From: Acetatifactor sp.
GTDB lineage: Bacteria; Bacillota; Clostridia; Lachnospirales; Lachnospiraceae
Length of the DNA stretch: 38,474 nt
NCBI GenBank assembly: GCA_018385425.1
Contig: JAHBAA010000043.1
Coordinates: 1-38,474 of the forward strand
Direction: 5' to 3'
This document shows, piece after piece, positions 20,559-29,928 of the stretch (its first letter is position 1; every line of letters starts with the position of its first letter). The position numbers were made by a program, and so were the translations under genes. Under the pieces are notes generated by a model. That model had not been told where the DNA came from. It ran no database searches and saw only the letters and a list, made by a program, of their open reading frames with translations.

Positions 20559-22168
20559 ACTGTTATCTCCTTTTTACTTACTAGTGCTGCCCCGATCAGT
20601 CCCTTGAACAAAGGGTGCGCTGCATCCGGACGGGATTTGAACTCCGGATGCGCCTGTGTTGCGATATAATAGGGATGGTCCGGTAGTTCCAACATCTCCA
20701 CGATATGTCCGTCGGGAGAAAGTCCGGATAATGTCAGCCCCATCTCTGTCAATACGCCTCTGAATTCATTGTTGACCTCATATCTGTGGCGGTGTCTCTC
20801 GGAAATATCGATCTGTCCATACAGCCGATGGGCCAGAGAGCCTTCCTTCAGCCGGCAGGGATATGCACCCAGACGAAGGGTACCTCCAATGTTCTCCACA
20901 CCATTCTGGTCCGGCAACAGATCGATCACAGGATGAGTGGTTTCCGGATCCAGCTCGGTGCTGTTGGCATCAGAGAAACCGCACACGCTTCTGGCAAAGG
21001 CGATCAGTGCGATCTGCATTCCAAGGCAGATACCAAGGTAAGGAATGCGATGCACTCTCGCGTAGTTTGCTGCCAGAATCATTCCTTCCGTGCCCCGCTT
21101 GCCAAAGCCTCCGGGAATCAGAATTCCATCCACATCCCCGAGGACCTCATCGATGTTATCTATGGTCAATTCTTCCGAGTCCACCCACTTGATCTCCACT
21201 GCCGCATGGTTTTCGATACCGCCGTGCTTTAAGGCTTCCACCACGCTTAAGTAAGCATCATGCAGTGCCACATACTTTCCTACCAGAGCGATCTTCACTG
21301 TGTGAAGCGGATGATGAAAGTCATCCACCATTTTTTCCCACTGAGTAAGATCGGGCTCAGGGCAGGGCAGATGAAGTGCCTTTAAGACTACCTTTGCCAG
21401 ATTCTCCTTTTCCAGCATCAGGGGAACCTCGTACAATGACTTCGCATCCAGATTCTGAAGTACATTCTCCTTGGGCACATTACAGAACAGTGCGATCTTC
21501 TCTCTCATGTGATCGTCAATAGGATAATCGGACCGGCATACCAGGATATCCGTCCAGATTCCCATACTCTGCAGTGTCTTCACACTCATCTGGGTAGGTT
21601 TGGTCTTCATCTCTTCCGACGCCTTCAGGTAAGGGATCAGAGTCACATGGATCATGATGGCATTCTCACGTCCAACTTCAGCCTGAAACTGTCTGATGGA
21701 CTCCAAGAAGGGCTGGCTCTCAATATCTCCAACCGTACCACCGATCTCGATAATGGATATGGTATCTTCATCCTCCGACCTGGCGGTGTAGAATCTGGAC
21801 TTGATCTCATTGGTGATGTGGGGAATCACCTGTACGGTGCCTCCGCCGTAATCCCCGTGCCGCTCTTTGTTCAAGACGGTCCAGTATACTTTTCCCGTAG
21901 TCACATTGGAATTGCGATTCAAACTTTCGTTGATAAACCGCTCATAATGTCCCAGATCCAGGTCTGTCTCCGTGCCGTCATCCGTGACAAACACCTCGCC
22001 ATGCTGAATGGGATTCATGGTACCGGGATCCATATTGATATAGGGATCAAACTTCTGCATGGTCACATGATACCCTCTGGCCTTGAGCAGTCTGCCCAGG
22101 GAGGCTGCCGTGATCCCCTTTCCCAGACCGGAGACCACACCTCCGGTCACAAATACATATTTTACCAT
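20555..22168 (-). CDS. pyrG: CTP synthase
   Basis: [31 protein letters not shown]-terminal GATase1 [20 protein letters not shown] overlap with the gltB start. Confidence 0.97.
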   Translation of the reverse strand: MVKYVFVTGGVVSGLGKGITAASLGRLLKARGYHVTMQKFDPYINMDPGTMNPIQHGEVFVTDDGTETDLDLGHYERFINESLNRNSNVTTGKVYWTVLNKERHGDYGGGTVQVIPHITNEIKSRFYTARSEDEDTISIIEIGGTVGDIESQPFLESIRQFQAEVGRENAIMIHVTLIPYLKASEEMKTKPTQMSVKTLQSMGIWTDILVCRSDYPIDDHMREKIALFCNVPKENVLQNLDAKSLYEVPLMLEKENLAKVVLKALHLPCPEPDLTQWEKMVDDFHHPLHTVKIALVGKYVALHDAYLSVVEALKHGGIENHAAVEIKWVDSEELTIDNIDEVLGDVDGILIPGGFGKRGTEGMILAANYARVHRIPYLGICLGMQIALIAFARSVCGFSDANSTELDPETTHPVIDLLPDQNGVENIGGTLRLGAYPCRLKEGSLAHRLYGQIDISERHRHRYEVNNEFRGVLTEMGLTLSGLSPDGHIVEMLELPDHPYYIATQAHPEFKSRPDAAHPLFKGLIGAALVSKKEITV

Positions 22169-22186
22169 ACCCAAACTCCTTTTCTA

Positions 22187-23764
22187 TTACTTACCGCTTG
22201 CCCCATAGTTTGACAGAACTCTTGCGGAAGGATCGTTCACATTACAGCCCTCCCACTCCTTGTTGGGCATCCAGAAATCGGCGATCATCGGTGCCTGACC
22301 GGGATAGAACTGTTCAAAAATATCCCGGTATAGAAGAGATTCCTTCGTAAACGGAGGAACATAGCTGTACTTCTTACATCCGGCTTCAAATGCCGCATCA
22401 TCATATACTTCCTCTGCATATGCCTTCAGATGATCTACCATGGAATGACCTACCGCATCGGAGAAGGCAGCCTTCTCTCTCATCAGGATGCTTTCCGGGA
22501 GATAGTCCCCTTCGAAGGCATGTCGAAGCAGATACTTTCCTTTGCCATAGACATTCATCTTTTTCCCGGGATCGATACTCATCACGTATTCCACAAAATC
22601 AAGATCACCAAAGGGAACACGCGCCTCCATGGAATTCACGGAGATACAACGATCCGCACGGAGTACATCATACATATACAGTTCGCGGATCCGCTTTGCA
22701 GCCTCCCTCTGGAAGCTCTCCGCATCGGGAGCAAAGTCTGTGTATTTGTAGCCAAACAACTCATCGGAGATCTCACCGGTCATCAGCACTCTGATATCGG
22801 TGGTCTCATGAATTGCCTTACAGATCAGATACATACCAATGCTTGCACGAATGGTGGTAATATCGAAGGTTCCCAAAATTGATATTACCTCCGGCAAAGC
22901 CTTCAGCACATCCTCCTTGGTGATAATCACCTCCGTGTGATCACTGCCGATATAGTCAGCCACTTCCTTAGCATACTTTAAGTCAATGGCATCGGTGCTC
23001 ATACCGATGGCAAAGGTTCGGATGGGTTTCTGTAACAGCTTGGCAGATACAGCGCAGACCAGGGAGCTGTCCAGTCCGCCACTCAAGAGAAATCCCAGAG
23101 GAGCATCCGCATCCAGTCTCTTCTCAATGCCTGCCACCAGCTTATCGTGGATCTGGCCGCATACGGTGTCCAGATCGTCAGTGATCACTTCTTTCACCTG
23201 CGTCATATCTCTGTAGCAGACAAACTCACCATCCGCGTAGTAATATCCGGGAGGGAAGGGCTTCACCTCATCCACCAGACCGATCAGATTCTTTGCCTCA
23301 CTGGCAAAAATGATCTCTCCATCCTTCACATATCCGTAAAATAACGGTCTGATACCGATGGGATCTCTGGCCGCTACCAGTGCATTCTTCTCCCCATCAT
23401 AAATGATGCAGGCATACTCCGCATCCAGCATTGCAAACATGCCATACCCGTATTTCTCATATAAGGGAAGCAAGATCTCGCAGTCCGATTCACTGACGAA
23501 GGTATATTCCTTCTCCAGCTCCTTCTTCAGCTTACGGAAGCCGTAGATCTCACCATTACAGACAATTGCCTTTCCGTTCAATTCAAAGGGCTGCATGCCC
23601 TCCGGGGAAAGTCCCATGATTGCCAGTCTTTCAAATCCGAGGACCGCATCTTTGTACTGCAGGATTTTCTGCATATCAGGCCCCCTGGATATAGTTTTAT
23701 CGAAATGCTCTTTGAAATCCTCCAGTGTAATACTGTTTCCTTGATATCCCATAATTGAGCACAT
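22187..23764 (-). CDS. asnB: Asparagine synthase (glutamine-hydrolysing), class B
   Basis: MCSIMGYQG puts the catalytic Cys2 at the N-terminus; synthetase domain LGFLLSGGLDSSLVCAVSAKLL. Start corrected to MCSIMGY. Confidence 0.95.
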   Translation of the reverse strand: MCSIMGYQGNSITLEDFKEHFDKTISRGPDMQKILQYKDAVLGFERLAIMGLSPEGMQPFELNGKAIVCNGEIYGFRKLKKELEKEYTFVSESDCEILLPLYEKYGYGMFAMLDAEYACIIYDGEKNALVAARDPIGIRPLFYGYVKDGEIIFASEAKNLIGLVDEVKPFPPGYYYADGEFVCYRDMTQVKEVITDDLDTVCGQIHDKLVAGIEKRLDADAPLGFLLSGGLDSSLVCAVSAKLLQKPIRTFAIGMSTDAIDLKYAKEVADYIGSDHTEVIITKEDVLKALPEVISILGTFDITTIRASIGMYLICKAIHETTDIRVLMTGEISDELFGYKYTDFAPDAESFQREAAKRIRELYMYDVLRADRCISVNSMEARVPFGDLDFVEYVMSIDPGKKMNVYGKGKYLLRHAFEGDYLPESILMREKAAFSDAVGHSMVDHLKAYAEEVYDDAAFEAGCKKYSYVPPFTKESLLYRDIFEQFYPGQAPMIADFWMPNKEWEGCNVNDPSARVLSNYGASGK

Positions 23765-23794
23765 ATGCAAATAATCCTCCTTTAACCTCAATAA

Positions 23795-23834
23795 GATTTC
23801 ACGAAAAGCTCTTTCCCGAGCTTCTCGTGAAATC
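23795..23834 (-). promoter_or_regulatory. Long leader hairpin upstream of asnB (17-bp stem, 6-nt loop)
   Basis: Minus strand GATTTCACGAGAAGCTC-GGGAAA-GAGCTTTTCGTGAAATC; fully paired with one G-U; little U-tract follows (TTATTG). Confidence 0.7.
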
Positions 23835-23863
23835 GATAGTGCATCTTCGTACTACAATATTCT

Positions 23864-25627
23864 TTACTCAACGTCCTGAAGCGCTGCGTAATCTTCCTCA
23901 CCGGTTCTGATCTTCACTACCTTCTCAACAGGATATACGAAAATCTTTCCATCGCCGATGTGTCCGGTGAACAGTGCCTTCTTGGCTGCTGCGATCACGC
24001 TCTCTACAGGAATCTTGCTGACTACAACCTCCACCTTTACCTTCGGAAGCAGCGTCACATCCATCTCAACACCTCTGTACATCTCGCCGGCACCCTTCTG
24101 GATACCGCAGCCCATTACCTGTGTCACTGTCATACCGGTGACACCCAGATCATTCATAGCCTTCTTCAACTGATCGTACTTGGTCAGCTTTGCAATGATA
24201 ACCACCTTGCTGATTCCGGTTGCAGGAAGAGGATTTACCACAGATACGGAAGCAGCTTTAACTGCATCGCTTGCTGCATCGTAATCCTCGGTACCAAGGC
24301 TGGTGTTCTCGTTGATATCCATGGTCATGGTGTTGGAGATATCCATAATGGAGAAGCCTGCGTAAGCACTGGGAAGACCGTGCTCTGTAGCATCCAGACC
24401 AATGATCTCTTCTTCTTCGGTAACGCGAAGACCAAGGATCGCCTTAATTGCAAAGAAGGTAATGGTAATGGTTACTACGGTCCAGGCTGCAACACCTGCA
24501 AAACCTAACAGCTGAAGTCCCAACAATTTGAAACCGCCGCCGTAGAAGAGACCAACCAGTTCATTTCCGGAAGCATCTGCGATACTGTATCCGGGAGCGG
24601 TATTGGTAGCGAAGAGACCAACTGCGATGGTACCCCAGATACCGTTCAAGCAGTGAACTGCAACTGCACCTACAGGATCATCGATGTGAAGCTTGTAATC
24701 CAGGAACCACACACCGAAGCAGACAAGCAGACCTGCAACTGCGCCGATCACGATAGAACCAAAAGCATCTGTCACATCACAGGGAGCGGTGATTGCTACC
24801 AGACCTGCCAAGGATGCGTTCAAGCTCATGGAGACATCAGGTTTACCATACTTGATCCAGGTAAAGATCATACATACAACGGTTGCAACTGCAGGAGCAA
24901 CGGTTGTGGTAAGGAATACGGAACCCAGCTGTTCAACGGAAGTACATGCAGCACCGTTGAAGCCGTACCAGCCAAGCCAAAGGATAAATACACCGAGCGC
25001 GCCGATGGGAAGGTTATGTCCGGGGAATGCATTTACCTTTGTCACCTTGCCATCCTTGTCTTTGACAAACTTTCCGATACGGGGTCCAAGAATCTTGGCG
25101 CCGATCAAAGCAGAGATACCACCAACCATATGGATGGCACAGGAACCTGCAAAATCATGGAAGCCTAACTGTGCAAGCCAGCCGCCGCCCCAGATCCAGT
25201 GTGCCTCGATGGGGTAGATCAAAGCAGAGATAATAGCGGAATAAACACAATAGGAAAGGAATTTGGTTCTCTCAGCCATAGCACCGGATACGATGGTTGC
25301 TGTGGTTGCACAGAATACCAGGTTAAATACGAAGTTTGAATAGTCAAAGCTCTCGTATGCGGTGAAGATATCGAAACCGGGCTTACCGATCAGACCGACA
25401 AAATCCTCACCTAGCAGAAGTCCAAAACCAATCAGAATAAAAGCGACAGTACCGATACAGAAGTCCATCAGGTTCTTCATCAGGATGTTGCCTGTATTCT
25501 TCGCTCTGGTAAAGCCAGCCTCTACCATAGCAAAACCGGCCTGCATCCAAAATACCAATGCGGCTCCGATCAGGAACCAGACAGCAAATAAGTGGCCATC
25601 CACCATGCTCATAATTTCTTCACTCAT
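23864..25627 (-). CDS. amt: Ammonium transporter (Amt) with fused C-terminal PII (GlnB/GlnK-like) domain
   Basis: Amt core with SCAIHMVGG and [15 protein letters not shown] (twin-His positions) and [14 protein letters not shown]-terminus has PII signatures [27 protein letters not shown] and [26 protein letters not shown]. Confidence 0.95.
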   Translation of the reverse strand: MSEEIMSMVDGHLFAVWFLIGAALVFWMQAGFAMVEAGFTRAKNTGNILMKNLMDFCIGTVAFILIGFGLLLGEDFVGLIGKPGFDIFTAYESFDYSNFVFNLVFCATTATIVSGAMAERTKFLSYCVYSAIISALIYPIEAHWIWGGGWLAQLGFHDFAGSCAIHMVGGISALIGAKILGPRIGKFVKDKDGKVTKVNAFPGHNLPIGALGVFILWLGWYGFNGAACTSVEQLGSVFLTTTVAPAVATVVCMIFTWIKYGKPDVSMSLNASLAGLVAITAPCDVTDAFGSIVIGAVAGLLVCFGVWFLDYKLHIDDPVGAVAVHCLNGIWGTIAVGLFATNTAPGYSIADASGNELVGLFYGGGFKLLGLQLLGFAGVAAWTVVTITITFFAIKAILGLRVTEEEEIIGLDATEHGLPSAYAGFSIMDISNTMTMDINENTSLGTEDYDAASDAVKAASVSVVNPLPATGISKVVIIAKLTKYDQLKKAMNDLGVTGMTVTQVMGCGIQKGAGEMYRGVEMDVTLLPKVKVEVVVSKIPVESVIAAAKKALFTGHIGDGKIFVYPVEKVVKIRTGEEDYAALQDVE

Positions 25628-25653
25628 AGCACTTTCCTCCAAGTTTCAATAAA

Positions 25654-25697
25654 GCAAGAGGCACGTTCCCCGCGGTATGCAGGAAACGCGCCTTTGC
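25654..25697 (-). promoter_or_regulatory. Hairpin in the glnA-amt intergenic region
   Basis: Minus strand GCAAAGGCGCGTTTCC...GGGGAACGTGCCTCTTGC, imperfect inverted repeat with G-U pairs; begins with the same GCAAAGGCGC as the glnA leader hairpin. Confidence 0.6.
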
Positions 25698-25713
25698 GTT
25701 TGTTGTTTATATG

Positions 25714-27807
25714 TTATACATAGAACAGCATATCTGCGTAGCTGGGATAAGGAAGTGTTCCGGAAGGAATCAGTTCCTCAGCCTCATCGGCTACTGCTCT
25801 CAGCTTGCTCATGTCTTCCAGAACAGTTGCCTGATAGAATTTGGCTGCTTCCAAAGTCTCTCCCATGCTCTCAGCCTTTGCGGTGTCAGCCTTCAGCAGC
25901 TCCAGGCCTTCGTAGATACTGTCGGACAGACCGGAAAGCTTGTCGATCAAAGCCTTCTCTGTCTTGCAGCTGATGGATTCGCAAAGCTGCTTCTTCTTGG
26001 CTGCGATCGTAACTGCCTTGTCTACCGTATCCATTAGAGCGGGCAGGAACTGGTGGCTTACCATATCAGCCATTGTCTTTGCCTCAATGTGAAGGGTCTT
26101 CACATAGTTCTCGATCAGGATCTCATATCTGGACTTGATCTCGCTCTCGGTAAAGATGTGATGCTTGGTGAACAGCTTCACATTCTTCTCTTCGACGAAG
26201 ACAGGAAGTACATCCGGGGTAGATCTGTAGTTGTACAGACCTCTCTTCTCAGCCTCAGCAATCCACTCGTCGGTGTAGCCGTTGCCGTTGAAGATCACTC
26301 TCTTATGCTCAACGATAGTCTTCTTAATCAACGCGTGTACCTTCTCGGAAAGTTCCTCGGCAGGAACATCCTTCAGTTCCTCATAGAACTGGCTCAGGGA
26401 CTCTGCTACCGCTGTATTCAGCACCACATTGGGGCCGGATACGGAGAGGGAAGATCCAAGAGATCTGAACTCAAACTTGTTGCCGGTGAAGGCGAAAGGT
26501 GAAGTTCTGTTACGATCCGTTGTATCCTTGAAGAAATGAGGAAGAACGGAAGCGCCGATCTCCATTGCCACCTTGGACTGTGCACCAAAAAGTGTGTCAT
26601 TCTCGATGGAATTCAACACCTTGGAAAGCTCGTCGCCAAGGAAAATGGAAATAATAGCGGGAGGAGCCTCATTGGCACCAAGTCTGTGATCATTTCCGGC
26701 ACTTGCAACGGAAAGTCTCATCAGATCTGCATAATTGTCAACTGCCTGAATGACTGCTACGAGGAATACCAGGAACTGAATATTCTCTGCAGGAGTCTTG
26801 CCGGGATCCAACAGGTTCAGACCGGTATCTGTGGTCATGGACCAGTTGTTATGTTTACCGGAACCGTTGATTCCGTCAAAAGGCTTCTCGTGAAGGAGGC
26901 AAACATATCCATGCTTATCTGCAACCTTCTTCATCACCTCCATGGTCAGCTGGTTGTGATCAACAGCTACGTTGGTGGTATCAAACACAGGTGCCAGCTC
27001 ATGCTGGCTGGGAGCAACCTCATTATGTTTTGTCTTGGCAGGAATTCCAAGCTTCCAGAGCTCCTCATCCAAGTCATGCATAAATGCTGCAACTCTGGGC
27101 TTTAAGGTTCCGAAGTAATGATCCTCCATCTCCTGTCCCTTGGGAGGCATAGCACCAAGAAGAGTTCTGCCGGTGAACACCAGATCCTCACGCTTCTTGA
27201 AATCCTCCTTGTCAACCAGGAAGTACTCCTGCTCTGGACCTACTGTAGTGGAAACACTTCCCACGGAAGTATTTCCGAGAAGGTGAAGCATCTTGGTTGC
27301 CTCTCTGTTCAGCGCCTCCATGGAACGAAGAAGAGGAGTCTTCTTGTCCAATGCCTCTCCGCTGTAGGAGCAGAACGCTGTAGGAATATACAAGGTCTTA
27401 TCCTTGATGAAAGCAGGGGAGGTAGGGTCCCATGCTGTATAGCCTCTTGCCTCGAAGGTAGCACGAAGGCCTCCTGAAGGGAAGCTGGAAGCATCCGGCT
27501 CGCCCTTTACCAGCTCCTTGCCGGAGAAATCCATGATCACTTCTCCGTTGCCGATAGGGGAGATGAAGCTGTCATGCTTCTCTGCGGTAAAACCGGTCAT
27601 CGGCTGGAACCAGTGTGTGAAGTGGGTTGCACCATGCTCCACTGCCCACTCCTTCATGGCCACTGCAACAGAGTTAGCCACGTCGATCTCCAGGTGTGTA
27701 TTCTTATCGATCGTCTTGCGTAATGCCTTATAAATATCCTTGGGAAGTTTTTCTCTCATTACCTTGTCATTGAAGACCAGGCTTCCATACATTTCAGGTA
27801 CTGTCAT
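25714..27807 (-). CDS. glnA: Glutamine synthetase, class III (GlnN type)
   Basis: 697 aa; N-terminal GSIII-type HFTHWFQPMTGFTAEKHDSF, NEVAPSQHELAP, GSGKHNNWS, and the long C-terminus typical of GSIII. Confidence 0.95.
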   Translation of the reverse strand: MTVPEMYGSLVFNDKVMREKLPKDIYKALRKTIDKNTHLEIDVANSVAVAMKEWAVEHGATHFTHWFQPMTGFTAEKHDSFISPIGNGEVIMDFSGKELVKGEPDASSFPSGGLRATFEARGYTAWDPTSPAFIKDKTLYIPTAFCSYSGEALDKKTPLLRSMEALNREATKMLHLLGNTSVGSVSTTVGPEQEYFLVDKEDFKKREDLVFTGRTLLGAMPPKGQEMEDHYFGTLKPRVAAFMHDLDEELWKLGIPAKTKHNEVAPSQHELAPVFDTTNVAVDHNQLTMEVMKKVADKHGYVCLLHEKPFDGINGSGKHNNWSMTTDTGLNLLDPGKTPAENIQFLVFLVAVIQAVDNYADLMRLSVASAGNDHRLGANEAPPAIISIFLGDELSKVLNSIENDTLFGAQSKVAMEIGASVLPHFFKDTTDRNRTSPFAFTGNKFEFRSLGSSLSVSGPNVVLNTAVAESLSQFYEELKDVPAEELSEKVHALIKKTIVEHKRVIFNGNGYTDEWIAEAEKRGLYNYRSTPDVLPVFVEEKNVKLFTKHHIFTESEIKSRYEILIENYVKTLHIEAKTMADMVSHQFLPALMDTVDKAVTIAAKKKQLCESISCKTEKALIDKLSGLSDSIYEGLELLKADTAKAESMGETLEAAKFYQATVLEDMSKLRAVADEAEELIPSGTLPYPSYADMLFYV

Positions 27808-27881
27808 ACTTATCTTTTCTCCTTCCTCCGGTTTCTTTTTGTTGCAAGTTGCGCAGCCAAGCAGTAAAAGTGAAACCCAAT

Positions 27882-27925
27882 CTCAAAAGAAAAAGGCGCT
27901 CTGGATATCTCTCCAAAGCGCCTTT
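27882..27925 (-). terminator. Promoter-proximal intrinsic terminator/attenuator in the glnA leader
   Basis: Minus strand AAAGGCGCTTTGGA-GAGATA-TCCAGAGCGCCTTTTTCTTTT: fully paired 11-bp core with one G-U plus outer A-U pairs, 6-nt loop, strong U-tract. Confidence 0.8.
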
Positions 27926-27939
27926 GCTTTTATGTTGTG

Positions 27940-27968
27940 AATATAAACCTTACAGCATCATTTGTCAA
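27940..27968 (-). promoter_or_regulatory. Sigma-A promoter for glnA
   Basis: Minus strand TTGACA - 17 bp (AATGATGCTGTAAGGTT) - TATATT. Confidence 0.8.
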
Positions 27969-27993
27969 CAGGATTTTTAAATTTTTTTAAAAA

Positions 27994-29928
27994 CTATTTT
28001 ACGATAATGGTGATATTGGTTCCGAATTTTCTGCCCTGTGAATCCATGATATCCACCATCAGCCGCTTCGTACCGGGAGTCGTAGCAGTCCAGGTGATCA
28101 CGGAATTGGTACCGAAATCCTGGAGCCGATACCACTTATCATCTGTTTTATCATTGATGATGAACTTATAATTATACTTGCCGCTGCCGCCCATAGCAGT
28201 TGCAGTCAGGGTCACGATATCGCCGGAGTTCACCTCGTATGCGGAAGCGGTCAGCTTACCGTTCAGTTCAGGGATACCGTTGACGACGATGGAGATATTT
28301 TTTCCGACTGTCTTCCCCGTGCCGTCCTTGATGTCTACCATGATCCGCTTGGTTCCTGCGGTAGTTGCAGTCCACTGGATGGTATTGTTAGAGCTGTAGT
28401 CCTGCAGCTTGTACCACTTATCGTTGGCGGTGTCATTGATGATAAACTTGTACTGATATTTTCCGTCACCGCCGTTGCCCGTTGCAGTGATGGTCACCAG
28501 ATCACCGGGGTCCGCGGTAGACTGACTGGCAGTCAAAGCAACCCCCAGCGCCACCTCCTTCACGACAGGCACGGTAAATAAGGCATCTGTGTCCTGATAG
28601 GTGGAGGGCAGCTTACCGGTCATAACATAAACCTTCTGATCCTTCACCATGGTGCCGTAGATTCTGCAGGAATCATCCGTGAGCGTATAGAGCGTCTTCC
28701 CTTCACCGTCAGAGAGACGATAAGACTTTACCTCCGTTCCGGTATTATAATAGAACAGTCCATCGGCGTAAGAAAAGCCTGAGAAAATTCCCCTGTAAAA
28801 GGAGGCAGAATTCACCACGGTCCATCTGCAGGTTTCCTCCAGCAGAATCTCCGAATCATTTTTCACCAGCTGCAAACTTCCGCTTCCTTCCCGGAGATAG
28901 TATTTGTTTCCATTCAGAAAGAGAACAGGAGTCTTCAGTGAAGTCCAGTAGGCATCAGCGTCATACTTGGTGCTGTTGCAGGTGTACTCTGCACTCCAGC
29001 CGCTGTGGTTATGCTCAGAGTCTGCAATGACAGTATCGCTGACCAGGAAATAAGTATGTCGGGCATATCCCGGAGTACCGGTGGCCGGATGCAGCGGCGT
29101 CACATCCGAAAGAGTGGCGCTGCTCCGGACAGGATCATCCCAGGTGGCATCCACATGGTACCAGGCGTCATCCACCTTGATCAGGTTCCAGGCATGATTC
29201 ATCTCATTGCTGGATACCATCACAGCGTCAATTCCCACCTGAGTCAGCAACAGCTTGTAGGCCAAAGCATAGCCCTGGCAGACAGACAATTCTTCAACCA
29301 GCGCATTGTACGCATTATATCTGGAATAGCTCAGATCATAGGAGCAATGCAGCACCAGATAATCGTGCAGGGCCAGAGCCTTCTCCTCCTCCGTCATGCC
29401 TGCGGTAATGCAGGAGGCAATGATCTCCCGAACCTTTTGATTCAATGCATTCACCTGCGCCTCCTCTGCCGAGGACAGGTAACCCGGAGTGATGCTTACA
29501 ACGATACCGCTGCCGCTGTAATAGCTGTAGGTATATCCTCCGGTGACATAGAACAGCTCCGGGTGATCGTTCACCACGCCGATATACAGATCGCGAATCA
29601 TCGATGTAGTAATATTGTAGTCCAAAAGGTCGATGACGCTCTGACGGTTCTTCAGTCCCTCCAGAATCGCTGCCCTTGCGCCCTCCACATCAGCCTCCGC
29701 TGCAAGGAAATGAGGTGCCTCCACCTCAACCGTCGTGATCGTCTCTCCCTCCGGATGAGACGATGCCTCCTCAGGCAGAGAGCCCAAACCTCCCTCCTGA
29801 TAGAGTGCACTGCTGACGTCCGCCTTGGCGGTGACAAGCTGTACCGTCTCTGCACGGGTCATCATGGGTGTGATCAAAACCAGCAATAATACTGCGGCTG
29901 CTGCCAGCCCGGTGTACCGCTTCTTCAT
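27994..29928 (-). CDS. Secreted transglutaminase-like protein with two C-terminal repeat domains (Y_Y_Y/triple-tyrosine-like)
   Basis: Signal peptide MKKRYTGLAAAAVLLLVLITPMMTRA; transglutaminase triad contexts SVCQGYALAYKLL, NHAWNLI, YHVDATWDDP; two tandem repeats of the form GD.VT.TA.G.GG.GKY.YKFIINDT..DKWY.LQD....I.WTATT.GTKR.MVDI.D..G...G.NI.I.V. Confidence 0.9.
   Translation of the reverse strand: MKKRYTGLAAAAVLLLVLITPMMTRAETVQLVTAKADVSSALYQEGGLGSLPEEASSHPEGETITTVEVEAPHFLAAEADVEGARAAILEGLKNRQSVIDLLDYNITTSMIRDLYIGVVNDHPELFYVTGGYTYSYYSGSGIVVSITPGYLSSAEEAQVNALNQKVREIIASCITAGMTEEEKALALHDYLVLHCSYDLSYSRYNAYNALVEELSVCQGYALAYKLLLTQVGIDAVMVSSNEMNHAWNLIKVDDAWYHVDATWDDPVRSSATLSDVTPLHPATGTPGYARHTYFLVSDTVIADSEHNHSGWSAEYTCNSTKYDADAYWTSLKTPVLFLNGNKYYLREGSGSLQLVKNDSEILLEETCRWTVVNSASFYRGIFSGFSYADGLFYYNTGTEVKSYRLSDGEGKTLYTLTDDSCRIYGTMVKDQKVYVMTGKLPSTYQDTDALFTVPVVKEVALGVALTASQSTADPGDLVTITATGNGGDGKYQYKFIINDTANDKWYKLQDYSSNNTIQWTATTAGTKRIMVDIKDGTGKTVGKNISIVVNGIPELNGKLTASAYEVNSGDIVTLTATAMGGSGKYNYKFIINDKTDDKWYRLQDFGTNSVITWTATTPGTKRLMVDIMDSQGRKFGTNITIIVK

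Noticed and set aside
27894-27923. ANTAR-type antitermination RNA in the glnA leader
   Set aside because: The loop is six nucleotides, but it lacks the A1/G4 residues I associate with ANTAR targets, and no paired second hairpin is visible; reported only as a generic attenuator.
28000-28500. Near-identical DNA duplication between the transglutaminase gene and the right edge
   Set aside because: By-eye comparison shows numerous third-position differences, so the segments are diverged paralogues rather than a recent DNA duplication.
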